A DNA stretch of 64,000 nt from Astropecten irregularis. Taxonomy: Eukaryota; Echinodermata; Asteroidea; Paxillosida; Astropectinidae. Of this stretch, positions 49,995 through 62,695 are shown one piece after another. Each line of letters opens with the position of its first letter. Position 1 is the first letter of the stretch. Both the position numbers and the translations under genes were made by a program. The notes under the pieces were generated by a model. It had not been told where the DNA came from, did not search any database, and was given only the letters and a program-made list of their open reading frames with translations. Location of the stretch: positions 7,750,001 to 7,814,000 of the forward strand of contig OZ020254.1 of the NCBI GenBank assembly GCA_963971285.1. The letters run 5' to 3'.

Positions 49995-50874
49995 CGTAAC
50001 TTTGAGCTGGAATCAATCTATTTGAATGATATCCTTCACTCACATCTCCCAAATAAAATGCACAGCTTTAACGTATATCAAGTGGCTTAGTGCTACACCG
50101 TGACATTTTGTTTCTTGCGCGCAAGTTTGTAAACACCAAACACATTAGCCTCCAATTGATCGATCGTAAGCTGAATTTAGCTTGAAACTTCAGCTTACCC
50201 AATTCAGAATAACAATTTTGAGTGGTCTAAGCGAAAGGAAAAAACAAGATTCGAGAAAATTTTACTTTTGTCAGACAATTGATGAATTTGTTTTAATTTA
50301 GGAGTAAGGACATCTTTCAGGAGTGGACGTATCGAATGAAATTAAGGAATAATTCTTGAAACATCCTGGCAACCAAGTTCGGAGTCGGGTTGATCTTATT
50401 CTCAATCTGCCTTATATTTTCTGCTGAATTCAGTTTACATTAATAGAACTAGCTGCGAATTCTCGTGTCAAAGTTCACATTAATTCGGGGGATGGGAACT
50501 AGTGTGGCGTCATAACTTTTATGAAAATATTAAAGGCACTAAGAAAATTAAAAAATAGATTTATTTAAAAGCCTTTATTCAATTTGAATAGAATGGATAA
50601 CATTTTAAGGTATGCCTTTAAAAAAATTAATTGATCTTAGGAAATATTTTCCGTTTTTGTTGCAAAGTTGCACCCCTCTAAGCTTCCGAGACGTCGAGAC
50701 TGAACGTTAAGTCAATGGTGGCGCCCTTTCAAATTAATGATAAAAAAGATGGCGAGTCGGAGAGAATCAGCAGTGGAAATGATGACATTATCGAGACCAA
50801 AAATGATTTACTTCCTGGATTATTTGAACGAATTATAGGCTGAAACTGTGACACTGATATTTAAAACAAAAGAA
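49995..50874. promoter_or_regulatory. Shared head-to-head promoter region, SFI1 and neuralized
   Basis: The SFI1 start codon (minus, 49994) and the neuralized start codon (plus, 50875) are 880 bp apart, so both promoters must lie here unless an upstream exon exists. AAGATGGCG at 50747-50755 has the form of a YY1 site, common at start sites, and probably marks the neuralized start region. Confidence 0.5.
50749..50838 (+). other. Upstream ORF in the neuralized leader (29 codons)
   Basis: The ATG within AAGATGGCG opens a 29-codon frame that stops at TAG 36 bp before the main ATG. If transcription starts upstream of 50749, this uORF would be translated first and could reduce main-frame translation. 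Start site not known. Confidence 0.35.
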
Positions 50875-53800
50875 ATGGGTCAAAACGCCTCATCTGGTTC
50901 GAATTCAAGCAATGGGAATAGAGGTAGAATAATCCTTAACGTTAGACAGTATTTTTTCAATCAATAATGATTGATGTGGTTATTTATTTATGGTCATGTT
51001 TATTTATTTTTTTAAATGACTTTGTAAAAACTGAATTGTAAAAAATATATTCATCGTTAGACCTTACGGTTTGGCCTCGAAACAATGTAGGAGTGTTATC
51101 TTTATTCTAAGTAGGCCTTTATCATTTACTTATGTACATGTATTGATCTTGTACATTTTCTTCTTTTGAAGAAAACATGTAGAACAAAATAATTTCAGTA
51201 TGAAATATGAAAAGCACATCTTTTGCTCACTTGAATGATAATAACGTAAATGATAATAATGTAGGCTAACACATAAACATTTGTAAACATTTGTGTAAAA
51301 TAAGGTGTAATATGATTGTATGTTCTAGAGCGCTTTATAGTTTATACTCATGATGCATCTAAATGTGTAGTTAAAAACTAGAAATAGAATGGGCATCAGA
51401 ACTTGAAAATTGAACAAATCTGGTTGCCTTGGCAATTTGTCCCCCTTTGTTCAATTCCTCCATGTACAATTTAACATACATTATGTTCTTGTAATTGCAC
51501 CTCTGTCATTTAGTTGACAAAGACCTGCTAGGATTGAAATGTCCGGTCCTCGTTACTTAGTATTATATATTTCAGGTCATTATTCTCAGCGGTTGGTAAA
51601 TAGTTTGTGGTTTGTTATGCTTGTATTCAATGGAACTTTATTTATTATTATTTTGAAAAGGACACACTTCATCAACTGGTGCTGTACATCAGACTTCCAA
51701 TAGGTCTAGACCTGTAGCAACAACGGAGCGTCGGCGGACTACCAGTACTGGGGCAGCGACTGGATACAGGCCCAAGCCCAACAGGAGTCACGGGGCACCG
51801 GCCAGCAGCAGCCGAGTCAGCTGGCCGCATCATGTTATCCAGCCCCTGGATTCCCTGTTGCAGCCTGCCAACCAGCCACAGTCCACCAGCCAGTTCTGCT
51901 TCCACCTGATCCACGGCAAGAACATTGTCCTGTCAGCCGATGGCAAGACAGCCTCCCGCATGGGCAGCTTCTGCAATGCCCTGGTCTTCACTCACCGGGC
52001 CATCCATGTCGGGGAGATCCTGCACTTTGAGCTGATCCAGAACACGGCCGGCTGGAGCGGGGTACTGCGCTTCGGCTACACTTCCTCAGACCCGCTGACC
52101 CTGCGCAGCAACGGCATTCCTAAGTATGCCTGCCCGGACCTGACGGCAAGGTCTGGCAACTGGGCCAAGGCCGTTCGGGAGAGCTGCGCCAAGCATGGCA
52201 ACGTGCTGAACTTTGTGCTCAGCGAGGATGGGACAGTGTACTTCAGTGTGAACCAGGAAGCGTTTATTGAGTTTTTCAATGGAGTGGACACTTCTAGACC
52301 TGTGTGGGGCGTGATAGATGTCTATGGGAACACAACAGGAGTTAGAATCGTCGGTATGTCTTGCACGATATCATAATGGTTGTTACAAGCTTAAGGGGTC
52401 ATTCCGTGTCAATTCAACGCACTTTGGAACCCGACCGACTCGGATTTCAATGAAATTTGGTATGCTCATTGGCCTCCATGAGAAACCCCCAGAACCGAAA
52501 TTTTATGTAATTTGGTCCATTACTTTTTGAGATACGGGTTAACGAACTTTTGACTAATTAGCACAATCTGTCGCATTCAAACAGCCATATCTCCAGAAGT
52601 AAAGAACCTACAGAGATAAATTTTACATCATTCTAAAGCTCTTATAATGGCCTACATTTTGTAAAATAAAACCAAAATTTTTTCATGTACGACAAAAAAA
52701 TTACGTTAAAATTTGACCTTTGACCTCGATTTAAAAAAATGCGTATTTTTCAAAATGCGTAATTTTTTTTTTACTTTTAGCTTGACATGTAAGTAACATC
52801 TCCAGAAAAATTTGGAGTGGGCGCTCATATACTTTTGGAGTTATGATAATTTAAACATCGGATTTCGAGGATAAAAGCTGTAAATATGCATTAACATGTG
52901 CACTGTACATATACTTATGTGCATGTAATCCATGTATAGTAATGCATGTGCACAAATATGAGGTATTTTGGCCTTTCTGGCCATTTTCAAGTAAGTATAA
53001 CTACAAAACTGTACAAAAGCCCATCCTTAATCTTTTAGATGTTGCTCTGGGTCCTATATCTTCCGGGGGGGGGGGGGGGGGGGGGGGTACGTACTGGAAC
53101 TGTCAGCCAGGCATGTTAACTAACCTAGTCATCTCCGTTCCATCAGAATTTTTGTTGTTGCAGATTTCATTCCTTTTGCAAACATCAAGTATAAAACATA
53201 TCTGGTTTCTGTAACAGTTTCCATAATTATTACTATATCCTGAGAGCATCTGTGTTACCTGAAGGAATTTACAGCTTACAGTTTGCCATTATTAGCTGGA
53301 AGGAACAATTGCTAGTTTGCTTAAATACATAATTACACATTACGTGATGCACTCTCGGAATAGTAACAATTGTGGAAACTTCAGTATTACAAAGACTAGA
53401 CACATAAAAGATGCCTGCAAAGGAAATGAAATTTGCAACAAAAACTCTTATGGAATGGAGATGACTAGGTTAGGCCCTGTTTGTTTCATGCACAAGATCA
53501 CGAATCCAGCGGATCCGGATCCCATTTTAGCGTACCCTGCATAGGACCTTGATCCCCAAATCTGGGATCCTGTGTGTTAAACAAACAGGGCTCTTAGTAA
53601 AGATGCTTGGCTGACAGGTGCACTAGGCCCCCCCCCCCCCTTCCCGGAAGATATAGGGCCTAGTGTTTAAAATGCAGCAACATGTAAATGATGAAGGATG
53701 GGCTTTTGTACAGTTTTGTAGTTGTGCTTACTTGAAAATGGCTAGAAATGCCAAAATACTTCATATTTGTGCACATGCATTACTATACATGGATTACATG

Positions 53801-56224
53801 CACATAAGTATATGTACAGTGCACATGTTAATGCATATTTACAGCTTTTATCCTCGAAATCTGATGTTTAAATTATCATAACTCCAAAAGTATATGAGCG
53901 CCCACTCCAAATTTTTCTGGAGATGTTACTTACATGTCAAGCTAAAATTAAAAAAAAAATTACGCATTTTGAAAAATACGCATTTTTTTTAATCGAGGTC
54001 AAAGGTCAAATTTTAACGTAATTTTTTTGTCGTACATGAAAAAATTTTGGTTTTATTTTACAAAATGTAGGCCATTATAAGAGCTTTAGAATGATGTAAA
54101 ATTTATCTCTGTAGTTTCTTTACTTCTGGAGATATGGCCATTTGAATGCGACAGATTGTGCTAATTAGTCAAAAGTTCGTTAACCCGTATCTCAAAAAGT
54201 AATGGACCAAATTACATAAAATTTCAGTTCTGGGGGTTTCTCATGGAGGCTAATAAGCATACCAAATTTCATTGAAATCCGAGTCGGTCGGGTTCCAAAG
54301 TGCGTTGAATTGACACGGAATGACCCTAAGAAGTTGATTTTGAAAAAGGTCCATGTTGAAATGTTTCATGAGTAAAGAAACTGGGGTGTGAAGAAAATGA
54401 GTGGGGCTGCTTGTGCATGTTACTTGATGGCTGTTGCTGATAGTGACCCCTAGATTCTGCCTTTCAAAGAAAATGCAATTGAATGCAGCATGCCATGTAA
54501 AAGCTTCACACAAGTTCAAAATACTGCAGTTTTCATTCCTGTTCCTTTTTTTTTAGTTGCTCAAGCGTTAGATCACATCAGTGTACTCATCAGTCAATTC
54601 TGAATTACTTGGGAGAATTTCCATGTACTTTAAGGTCATGCACTCCTGATTGCCAGATCCAACTGTTTTGTTTGCTCATTTCTCCCCATTCCAGATACCT
54701 TTCCAACTTCCAATAGGATATCAACGAGGGGTGCCTCCTTGAGCTCCAACTTCCAGGATTCCTTGCGGCTGGTTTCTGACCTTCTTCCCGGCAGCAGCCG
54801 CGTGTCTCCGGCCCAGGGTAGTGCTGGCATCCGTTCTATCGCTCCCAAGCCGGAGACCCTGCCGTTGCATGGTGTCCACGGCTTCAACATCATTCTCACG
54901 GAGGGCAAGGCTGTGGCAGACCGGAAGGCCACTAGTGTCAGCGGTGGGATCATCTTCACCAGCCGCCCCGTCACCTTTGATGAGAAGGTCCTGCTGAAGG
55001 TCCTGGGGGTCAATCACTGCTACGTGGGACACTTGGGCATCGGGCTGACCTCGTGTGATCCGGATGACCTAGAGGTTGACACGCTTCCTCTGGAAGCCGA
55101 GGACATATGTGATCGCAAGGAGTATTGGGTCCTGACCCGTGATTTCGATAGCTTAGAAGAAGGGGCATGCCTTGGGTTCACCCTTGGCAGAGATGGACGT
55201 TTCCATATGTGTGGACCGGAAGGTGCTACTGATAAAGTTTTGATGCATGTTGATACATCCACTCCTCTGTGGATGTTCTTTGACTTGTATGGTACAACGC
55301 AGACAATCAAGATTTTAGGTAAGACTGGTATTTCCTTTATTACATCCTCACCAGATCAATGATTCTTTGATATTCAGTAGGTAATTCTTCAAAACCATTA
55401 TTCTTCTCAAGCCTGCCAAACTAAATTTAAAAACAAAACCTTCTTTGAACATTTAAAAAAGAAAAAAATGTTCAATAATATCAAAGTCAAAGTAAATGTT
55501 TGATACAAAAAATAAGAATCTTTGAAGAAAATCCACCAACCTTTTTGCCAACAGCCATCCCAAAGTCTTGAATCAAGCATTAAATGAAGGTACCTGTGAT
55601 TTGCCTCTTCCAGGTTTGCAATCTTTCTTTCTAGGTACTGCACACAATTTTGCTCGATTTTTGGATGTTTGGCTGTTAATTCTACCATAGTAGTTACACA
55701 AACTGATGAAAGAGAAAGAGAAAAATGGAATTTTGTTAATAAAAAATGATGTTATGGTATAATTTACAGGTGTGCTGAAGAATAATCCACCTCCACCGCC
55801 GCCAGAAATCCCTGACGGAGAGACCAACGATATCAATCTGAATTTATTTGACGAAGGACAAGGTGCTATAGCCTCCATCACAGCAGCCCCAGAGGAGACG
55901 GAGAGCGCTCCCCCACCGCCGCCTCCACGAATCAGCTCAGCCTCCACGGCCAAGCCAGTTGCAGGGTCCACGCCTGCTTCCTCCGCTCCATCCTCAGCCG
56001 CTGCTAAGTCCCGCAAGGTGCCTCCCCCGCGCCCGTCCAGACCCCCTTTGAGACAGGACAACGAGTGCACGGTGTGCTTCGAGAATGCCCCGGATGCCGT
56101 CTTCTACCGGTGCGGCCACGTCTGTTGCTGCCTGGGCTGTGGCTCCAAGCTCAAGGGCAGGGGCGATCCCTGCCCGCTCTGCCGGGCCCCGATCGAGGAC
56201 ATCATCAGGTTCTACAAGATGTAG
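50875..56224 (+). CDS. NEURL1: Neuralized-family E3 ubiquitin ligase (NHR-NHR-RING), complete
   Basis: Neuralized ubiquitinates the Notch ligand Delta and triggers its endocytosis. Four exons, 50875-50923, 51661-52353, 54695-55318 and 55770-56224, all joined in phase 1, give 606 residues (human NEURL1 has 574). The N terminus MGQNASS has a glycine-2 N-myristoylation form, as in vertebrate NEURL1. NHR1 lies at about residues 94-246 (FCFHLIHGKNIVLS … WGVIDVYG), NHR2 at about 302-455 (LHGVHGFNIILTEG … MFFDLYG), and the C-terminal RING at about 554-606 (CTVC, YRCGH, CCCLGCG, CPLCRAPI). A proline-rich linker precedes the RING. Intron 2 carries a 1.9 kb foldback element. Head-to-head with SFI1. It could be called NEURL1 or simply neuralized; family membership is certain. 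Confidence 0.95.
52390..54330. mobile_element. 1.9 kb foldback element with ~700-bp inverted arms, neuralized intron 2
   Basis: The left arm starts TTAAGGGGTCATTCCGTGTC and the right arm ends GACACGGAATGACCCTAAG. The arms remain complementary inward for about 700 bp, to CTATATCTTCCGGGGG and TTCCCGGAAGATATAG, each ending in a G or C homopolymer. The loop of about 540 bp shows no coding frame. Arm identity looks high, with scattered single-base changes. Confidence 0.85.
53066..53087. repeat. G homopolymer at the inner end of a foldback arm
   Basis: About 22 consecutive G residues, mirrored by a C run near 53629-53640 in the opposite arm. Confidence 0.85.
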
Positions 56225-57331
56225 CTAGGCTGCAGAGCTCACGTAGCCATACATATGTGAATGGCCTCATTCATCTATTGGTATCTTCTTTTCCCCTTTC
56301 CCCTACTCATCATACCGGTAAACAGAATGGGAATCTTGCATTGATGCACACGCCGCATCATAAGGATAGCAAGCTGGTAATTCTCAATCACCATCTGTAC
56401 ATGTATGTGTATTAAATATTGAACGCTGCTATAACAAACACCGCAATATACCGAACATTCGGCTATACCGAACATCATCCTTGACTCCCAATTTTTGTGT
56501 ACAAAACTTACCAAACATTCCTATTGAAAAAATGAAGCGGGAAATATTTACTGGTTAAATCAAATGCTACTTGGCCATAATGTAATTCCCGAATTACAAT
56601 AGATTTTTGTGCATGTTTGACAAAAATGTCAAACATGTATGAAAAATACAATCAAAAGAGAGCACACTTCATTGGACAAAAAGGCGATGAATAAAAAAGA
56701 CTTTCGGCGGCTGAATATCACTATACTGAACAATCTCTATACCAAACAAATGTTATGCATCCTGCGGTGTTTGTTATATTGGCATTCCACAGTAGATACA
56801 TGTACAATGTGAATACAACCAAAATTACCTATAGTGCCCAATTTCCAGACTGGCAACCTTGAAAGGAACAGGTACATGTACAGGTATACAAAATGTACAC
56901 GAGTGCAATCTCCCTCAGATCAAGTGGATTCTTGGATCTAGACCTTGTAAACAAGACAACAACTAAAAAGAAGAAGAAACCAGGTTTTGCTGATTGGAAT
57001 ACATTAAATTGAATGACCTCAGAAAAAAGTTTTTAATCAGATGATTTATTTTAACAAGAAACAAAACCAAAAATGAATAAAAAACAAATAAAATATGAAT
57101 TGATTTGCCTTACATGTAAATCAATTTTTCAACTGAAGAAAAGAAGAAGAAGAAATATTTTTCGAATGTGCAGTAAAGATAATATTTTTGGAGCGCCAAA
57201 TTATCCCGCTTATGGTATTTAGCACAAGTCTGCTTGGCGTTTTGACCAAAAAGTGAGAGATTTAAAACCTGTGTTGTCCTCAACCAAGGCCAGATAAATC
57301 CCTCCCAATGAGCTATGATGTTATAAAACAT

Positions 57332-57459
57332 GGGGGTCGATTTCAACATGCCATCAATCCGATAGGACTTTTGATGCATTGCCGGCTTACGTAGGATATG
57401 GTGGGTTTATCCATCGTAACTCGAGTTACGATTGAATGTATGGCTTCGTGAAATCGGCC
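57332..57459. repeat. Family A MITE, diverged
   Basis: Ends GGGGGTCGATTTCA and TTCGTGAAATCGGCC, shorter than the other copies. Confidence 0.7.
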
Positions 57460-58083
57460 AACTGTTTCACAAATCTTCTTGCACACCCAAAAGCAAAGAT
57501 GGAAATGTCCCAAGAAATTATGATCAAAAAAACACCTAAATTATTTGAAAAATATTAAAATATTATCAAAAAGTGCTCCAATCATTGAATTTGAGAAAAT
57601 CAAGGCAAGTTATCAATGCAGATGTACAGAAAAGACTCACCTGGACTTAAGGTTTTAAAGTTTTTGTTTTTTAAGGCAAGAGTTTTTTTAATATTGCTTT
57701 TGGTTTGGGTTTCTCTCTCTTTGTTTTTTTTCTTTTTATCCAGATGATCACTGATGTCTGAAAATGTCAGTGCCTGTAACTATTTTATTTTATTTATTTG
57801 TCATAATAATTGTTCAACATGTTAATGCAGTATTGCGGCTCCCATGTTCCCTGTTTATAGAATTTTCCACGGGACGCTTTTAAAATTTTGTTTCAGCTGA
57901 TGACCTTGTCATGAACACAAGTGACTTGTGTGTGTTGTTCAGGTAAACATATACCTTAAGCTGGTTGAATAATGATCAGAGGGCTGATTTTAAGTGACAA
58001 CCAGTGACCACGTTGTTCAGCAGTCACCGCATATGTACATTCGTAAACGTAAATCTATTGTAGCTTGAGATGGAGACAGAAGT

Positions 58084-58115
58084 TTGTTTGTTTGTTTGTT
58101 TATTTGTTTGTTGTT
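58084..58115 (+). repeat. TTTG microsatellite
   Basis: Eight or so tandem TTTG units with one interruption. Confidence 0.85.
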
Positions 58116-58789
58116 CTCCCCTGATGTGGATGCCCAGTATGAATGTGGAACAATTTTCAGCAGAAAATGTAATCTTTATGAAATAATGCATCACATTTTC
58201 CCCCACTGTTTTTAGCCATAGCACTGTACAAAAAAAGGCTTGTAATTGTTTGTCCTATAGTAGGCCTATAATAATTGAATGTTTGCAATTGGTATAAATT
58301 ATGTGTGTGTGTTTGTGTAACATAGTGTGTTGTTTTCAGGTAAAATTATTGATGTCCACAGGTACATGTTTGGAAAAGAAACCTACTTGTTGGTGTTATT
58401 GTATAAACCTTCTCCATTGTAATGTAGATGATGTAACTGCAAAGACTAATTGTGGTGATGTTATACTTGATAATCTGCCTAGTTGGATCAGAGTTATTAG
58501 TTTTATTGCCGAACTTACCGCCATCAGAATCACCACGATTCAATCCAGCACTTTTGATGTCCTTATAGAAGGAAGATAGTTGCACTCTCTTGACTACTCT
58601 CGATGAATCCAGATTGCCTCGGTTTTTTATAACTGCAGGTGGAATATTATACAGAGAAATATTATATTAGTAATTTGAATTTAGCATTCCAGGGAGTTCC
58701 CCCATTCTTAGTATAAAGAATTACTTGTAGATAGTGTGGGTGGTATCCGGGTGGCACAGAGATGGACCAAACATGGCCGGTCATGCATC

Positions 58790-59012
58790 AGGGGTCAATT
58801 TCATAAAGCTGCTGTAGCACAAAAATTCGCTAAGCATGACATTTCTGTCTAAGTAGTAGAAACAGGATTTTAACCAAATTTCCGTGTGTTGTGTATCACA
58901 TGCAATTGTTCTTTGGCTGTTGTTTCCTAACCGTGAATATCAAATTGAATTTTCAATGGTGGTATGTTTTATTGGGCAAGCTATTTTTGTGTTGAATGCA
59001 AATTGCCCCCAG
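58790..59012. repeat. Family B MITE (copy 6)
   Basis: Starts AGGGGTCAATTTCATAAAGC and ends GCAAATTGCCCCCAG. The right end has lost part of its terminal match, so this copy is older. Confidence 0.7.
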
Positions 59013-59533
59013 GTCAGTAAGTTGGGATTGTCTGACTTACTGTATTTGCTGTCACCCCTGCCCTGGGTAGCCATGTTTGGTCCAAAATCTGTCTTTCTTG
59101 GAGGGGGTGGAGTGGGTCTTAATCTTTCAGGACCAATGTCTGTTTGTAATGAAGGGGCTCAGGCACATGCAGTTTTACTTGATTACTGAGATTGTATTTA
59201 TTTTTTGTTGGGGGGGGGATGGGGGGTCCCCGCAAGTTTGCATTGTGTACATTTAACAGACATTATATTTATATACTTGTAGTATTGCCAGGATTTACAA
59301 TTTGTCTGTGCATGTTTGATTGTTGTTTCTTGGTCCTTTTTACATGTGTGGCCGAGGAACAAAATTCCACCTATTCAAAAAATGTTCTCATAACTTAACT
59401 GTATTGAGCATTTGAGCTTTTTTCTGCTAGGTGTTAATGAGTACATGTAGTTCACTGTCAAGTGATAGAATTGACTTAGCCTTGCTTTCATGTAAGGTAA
59501 CTGTAACGCCATACACCATGTCGTCTACGTGGG

Positions 59534-59884
59534 GTGCCATGCCGTGACCTAGTGGTCTGGCGTGTCAAACTCAAGGTCTGGTGCTCAATCTATAGATTGT
59601 GGGTTCAAATCCAGTCATTTGGGCAAGATGCTTTGTCACATTATTGCTCCTCTTCACCCAGGAGTAAATGGGTACCTGCATGGGTAGAGATGGCTTTGTG
59701 GTTTGATTAGCTTGAGTGCACTTAACAGTTTTGTGTGGTTTTTTTAGGGGGGGGTATACTCCCCAGGGAGTTGAGATGGTTTCAGGAATGTAAATTGTGG
59801 CCCGATGACCAGGGATGATAATATGTTAAGTGCATAGAGAATCTTTGATTGTTATGTGCTATATAAGTAGATATTGTTATTATT
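59534..59884 (+). repeat. tRNA-derived SINE with TTA tail
   Basis: A-box-like GTGACCTAGTGGTCTGG and B-box GGGTTCAAATCCAGTC lie 50 bp apart at the head. The body follows, ending in 'ctatataagtagatattgttattattat'. Confidence 0.75.
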
Positions 59885-60756
59885 ATGTCTCTCGTTCTGT
59901 GCTTCATTACTGATGAAAGCCAAACCAGTTGGATTCTTTTCTTACTTGGTAACTATGGAGATAACAAAGTGGAGATACCCATGTATCATTCTTGTAGATC
60001 AGAAAGACATCCCCTCCCCCCCCTTCCCACTCTTTCTCAAAATGAAAAAGGAAAGCTGTAAAACTACTTGTGATATTGGAAATACTGTTATAAAGGGTTT
60101 TTTGTACAGCAACACCTGTGCATTGTAAACATTACTGCAAAAGCTCATGCTGTATAAACGTCATGCTTTCACTTGCTTCCTTTAACTTGGAGGACAGGTA
60201 TTGGAAGATCATTTGATTGCTTTTTTTTTCACCGAAAAATGGCCTTTTGGGGGAAAATAGGGGGAAAACCAAGGAAACCAGAACTATCTTTGACATTTTG
60301 TATCTCCGTTTAAGTATCTGAAATTGTCCACTATAGATTTTGTACATACATGTAGTATTACTAATCATGATACATATGAATTGTGAGTACATGTCGGTGT
60401 ATTGTTCTACCGGTATTTCTCCAAAACTTCTGATTCCAAGCGGAATTGCATTCCCCGTTCAATCACATGACCATAGCTTTCCAAGCAAACCCAGATTTGG
60501 ACATAAATGTGATTTATAGTGTATTTATATGTAGCTGCTTGTAAAGAAAGAAGAAACCTAATATTGTATGTTGATTCTTTGGGGGGAGGATGGATTTTGT
60601 TTAGATATAAAAAAAAAATCAAGATAAAAGTTCCATTTTTGAAATTTAGCTTTATCTTAATATTGAATTATGTGCAATTTAAAAAGAAATTAAAAGTAAT
60701 TCCCTTCATTGGAATAATTTCCAATATCTTCAACTATTTGATTCTTAAGAAAATGA

Positions 60757-60772
60757 ATGAATGAATGAATAA
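60757..60772 (+). repeat. AATG microsatellite followed by AATAAA
   Basis: Four AATG units run directly into ATAAAATATC; the AATAAA there may serve as a polyadenylation signal. Confidence 0.6.
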
Positions 60773-61920
60773 AATATCAAAAGTAATCTCTTTCCCGTTG
60801 TAATTTATTCATAGGATATGCATTTCCAATAACTTCAACAGTACAGCTACCCTTTTCTCTTTTTGTTGAAATGTGTTTTTACAGAAGAATGCTATGAATA
60901 TCGTGGACAGATCACATGTCAAATGAGGATGTGCTCGCTTAGCCTAGGCAAAAAAAAAAGAAGAAAATTTGTTGAAATAATCAGGAAGAGACAGTAAAAA
61001 GAAATTCTGAGTCATATTTTGAGAAGGGAAGAATTACAAGACTTTGCAATGACAGGAAAAAAGGAAAGAAAAAGAGCTAGAGGAAGGCAGAGACTCACTT
61101 TCATCTCAAGTCTCAGCCACTGGATAAAGATCAGTGAAATTTAAATAATAAAGAACAGCAAAGGATAGAAGATTATGGAGATCCATGGCCACCAACGTTC
61201 TAGAAGGCACTTAGAGAGAGAGTGGGGGAGAGTATAGGCTTAGATTCGAGTCCACAACTGGGGGGTAATGACAAATCAGCCAAGTGGATTGTAAAGAAAG
61301 TAAACAACATTTCACAACCTATAGACAAGAAACATGGACCATGAAAAAATTGGAGTTCTCAATTCCGACTACATCTAAGGTCTGACTTAAGAAATTGATG
61401 GAACAGACCCCAGGGAACATTTCTAGGTACTATGTGGCCTCAAATTGTAGTAGCACTTTTGTGTAACATCCCAAAAATTATTGCAATACTTTTAGTCCCA
61501 AAAGAAATTAAGAAAAACAAAAGAAAATTCAACAAATGGGTTTAAGCTCTTGCTTCTGACTTATTTAAAAAAAAAGATATTTCTCTGTGAATGGATTATG
61601 AATGATAAAATCACATAATCATTCACCAAAATACATATAAATGACTGGGGGGGGGGCAGAAAATACGACCACGCCCCTTTTTTCAGTTGCATTATGGGAA
61701 AGTGAATTTTGTTTTTTGTTGATCCTCAAATGATACCACATTTTCTCAAAAGTGATACCACAATTTGAAGCCACATACTACCTAGCAAAGCTGTTAATGG
61801 TATATAAACTTCCATTTTATGAAGTCAAACCATAGATGTAGTGGGTGTTGAGCTAACTCAATAAGAGGGTTTTCAGAACTTTGCTCCTTGACTACTACAT
61901 CAAAGATGAAAACATGTTAC

Positions 61921-62045
61921 AAAGAGGAAGGTAGGTTTGCGGTGACACCATGTAATCTCTTCTGTGAGAGTGTGTGGTTCTGAGAAGAACCGGTGGTATT
62001 ATCTCGACGTTCCGAACAGTGTGCTCTGTTCGTCCTCAGGACGTT
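61921..62045 (-). repeat. Single arm of the palindromic hammerhead-like repeat
   Basis: It matches one arm of 33143-33417. On the minus strand it has CCTGAGGACGAACAG, AGCACA and CTGTTCGGAACGTCGAG, a clean hairpin between a CTGAGGA and a GAAC core. Confidence 0.65.
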
Positions 62046-62565
62046 TGTGTTAAAAAAAACACAAACAAACAAACTTTGCACTGCGACATCACACTGAACA
62101 ATATATCGGTTATGTACCGTGGGGGTACTCGCCCCTTGAGGAAACTGACTTAGTTGATACACCTGGGCCTGCATCATGCCTAAATTGCTTTCAGTTCCCG
62201 CCAAGGAATAGTAATAATGGGTTGGACATCCTGCCCATAGAAAGCCCACGAGGGTTGAGACCGATAAGTAGACTAGTTTATTTATGTATGCATTATTCAC
62301 TGTACATGTATATTATAGCCATGTACTGTCATTAATAATTGTTTTAAACCGTGTTGCTGAGCCTCCCGTGGGCCGGGCACGGGAGATCTTCTGGAGAAGA
62401 ATATGCATGGAACCGGGTCCCAAGAGATTTGGATTTCACTTGAACTGTGAGAATTTTTTTTTTTATTATAAAATCAAAATAGTATGGAGCCCCTGAGGGG
62501 ACGGTAAACAAAAAAAAAAAACAGGTTAAGAGAGGTAAAAAAAGAAAAAGAAAAAAGAAGAAGTA

Positions 62566-62695
62566 ACAAATCGTTCCCTCGAAATAGATTATTTCGAGGT
62601 AATGAAATGGATTGAAGGAAATGAAATCATTTCGAGGGAACGAAATAATTCGTATTTCGTTACCTCGAATAATATTTTGTTCCCTCGAATTAGAT
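62566..62695. repeat. Palindromic cluster of 'cgttccctcgaaat' units
   Basis: Units CGTTCCCTCGAAAT/ATTTCGAGGGAACG and TTCGAGGTAATGAAAT/ATTTCGTTACCTCGAA alternate in both orientations within 130 bp, allowing several alternative hairpins. Confidence 0.65.

Noticed and set aside
55573-56070. 165-codon antisense frame over the RING exon
   Set aside because: Shadow of the proline-rich linker of neuralized.
58301-58579. 92-codon plus-strand frame
   Set aside because: No domain or splice support, AT-rich 3' region.
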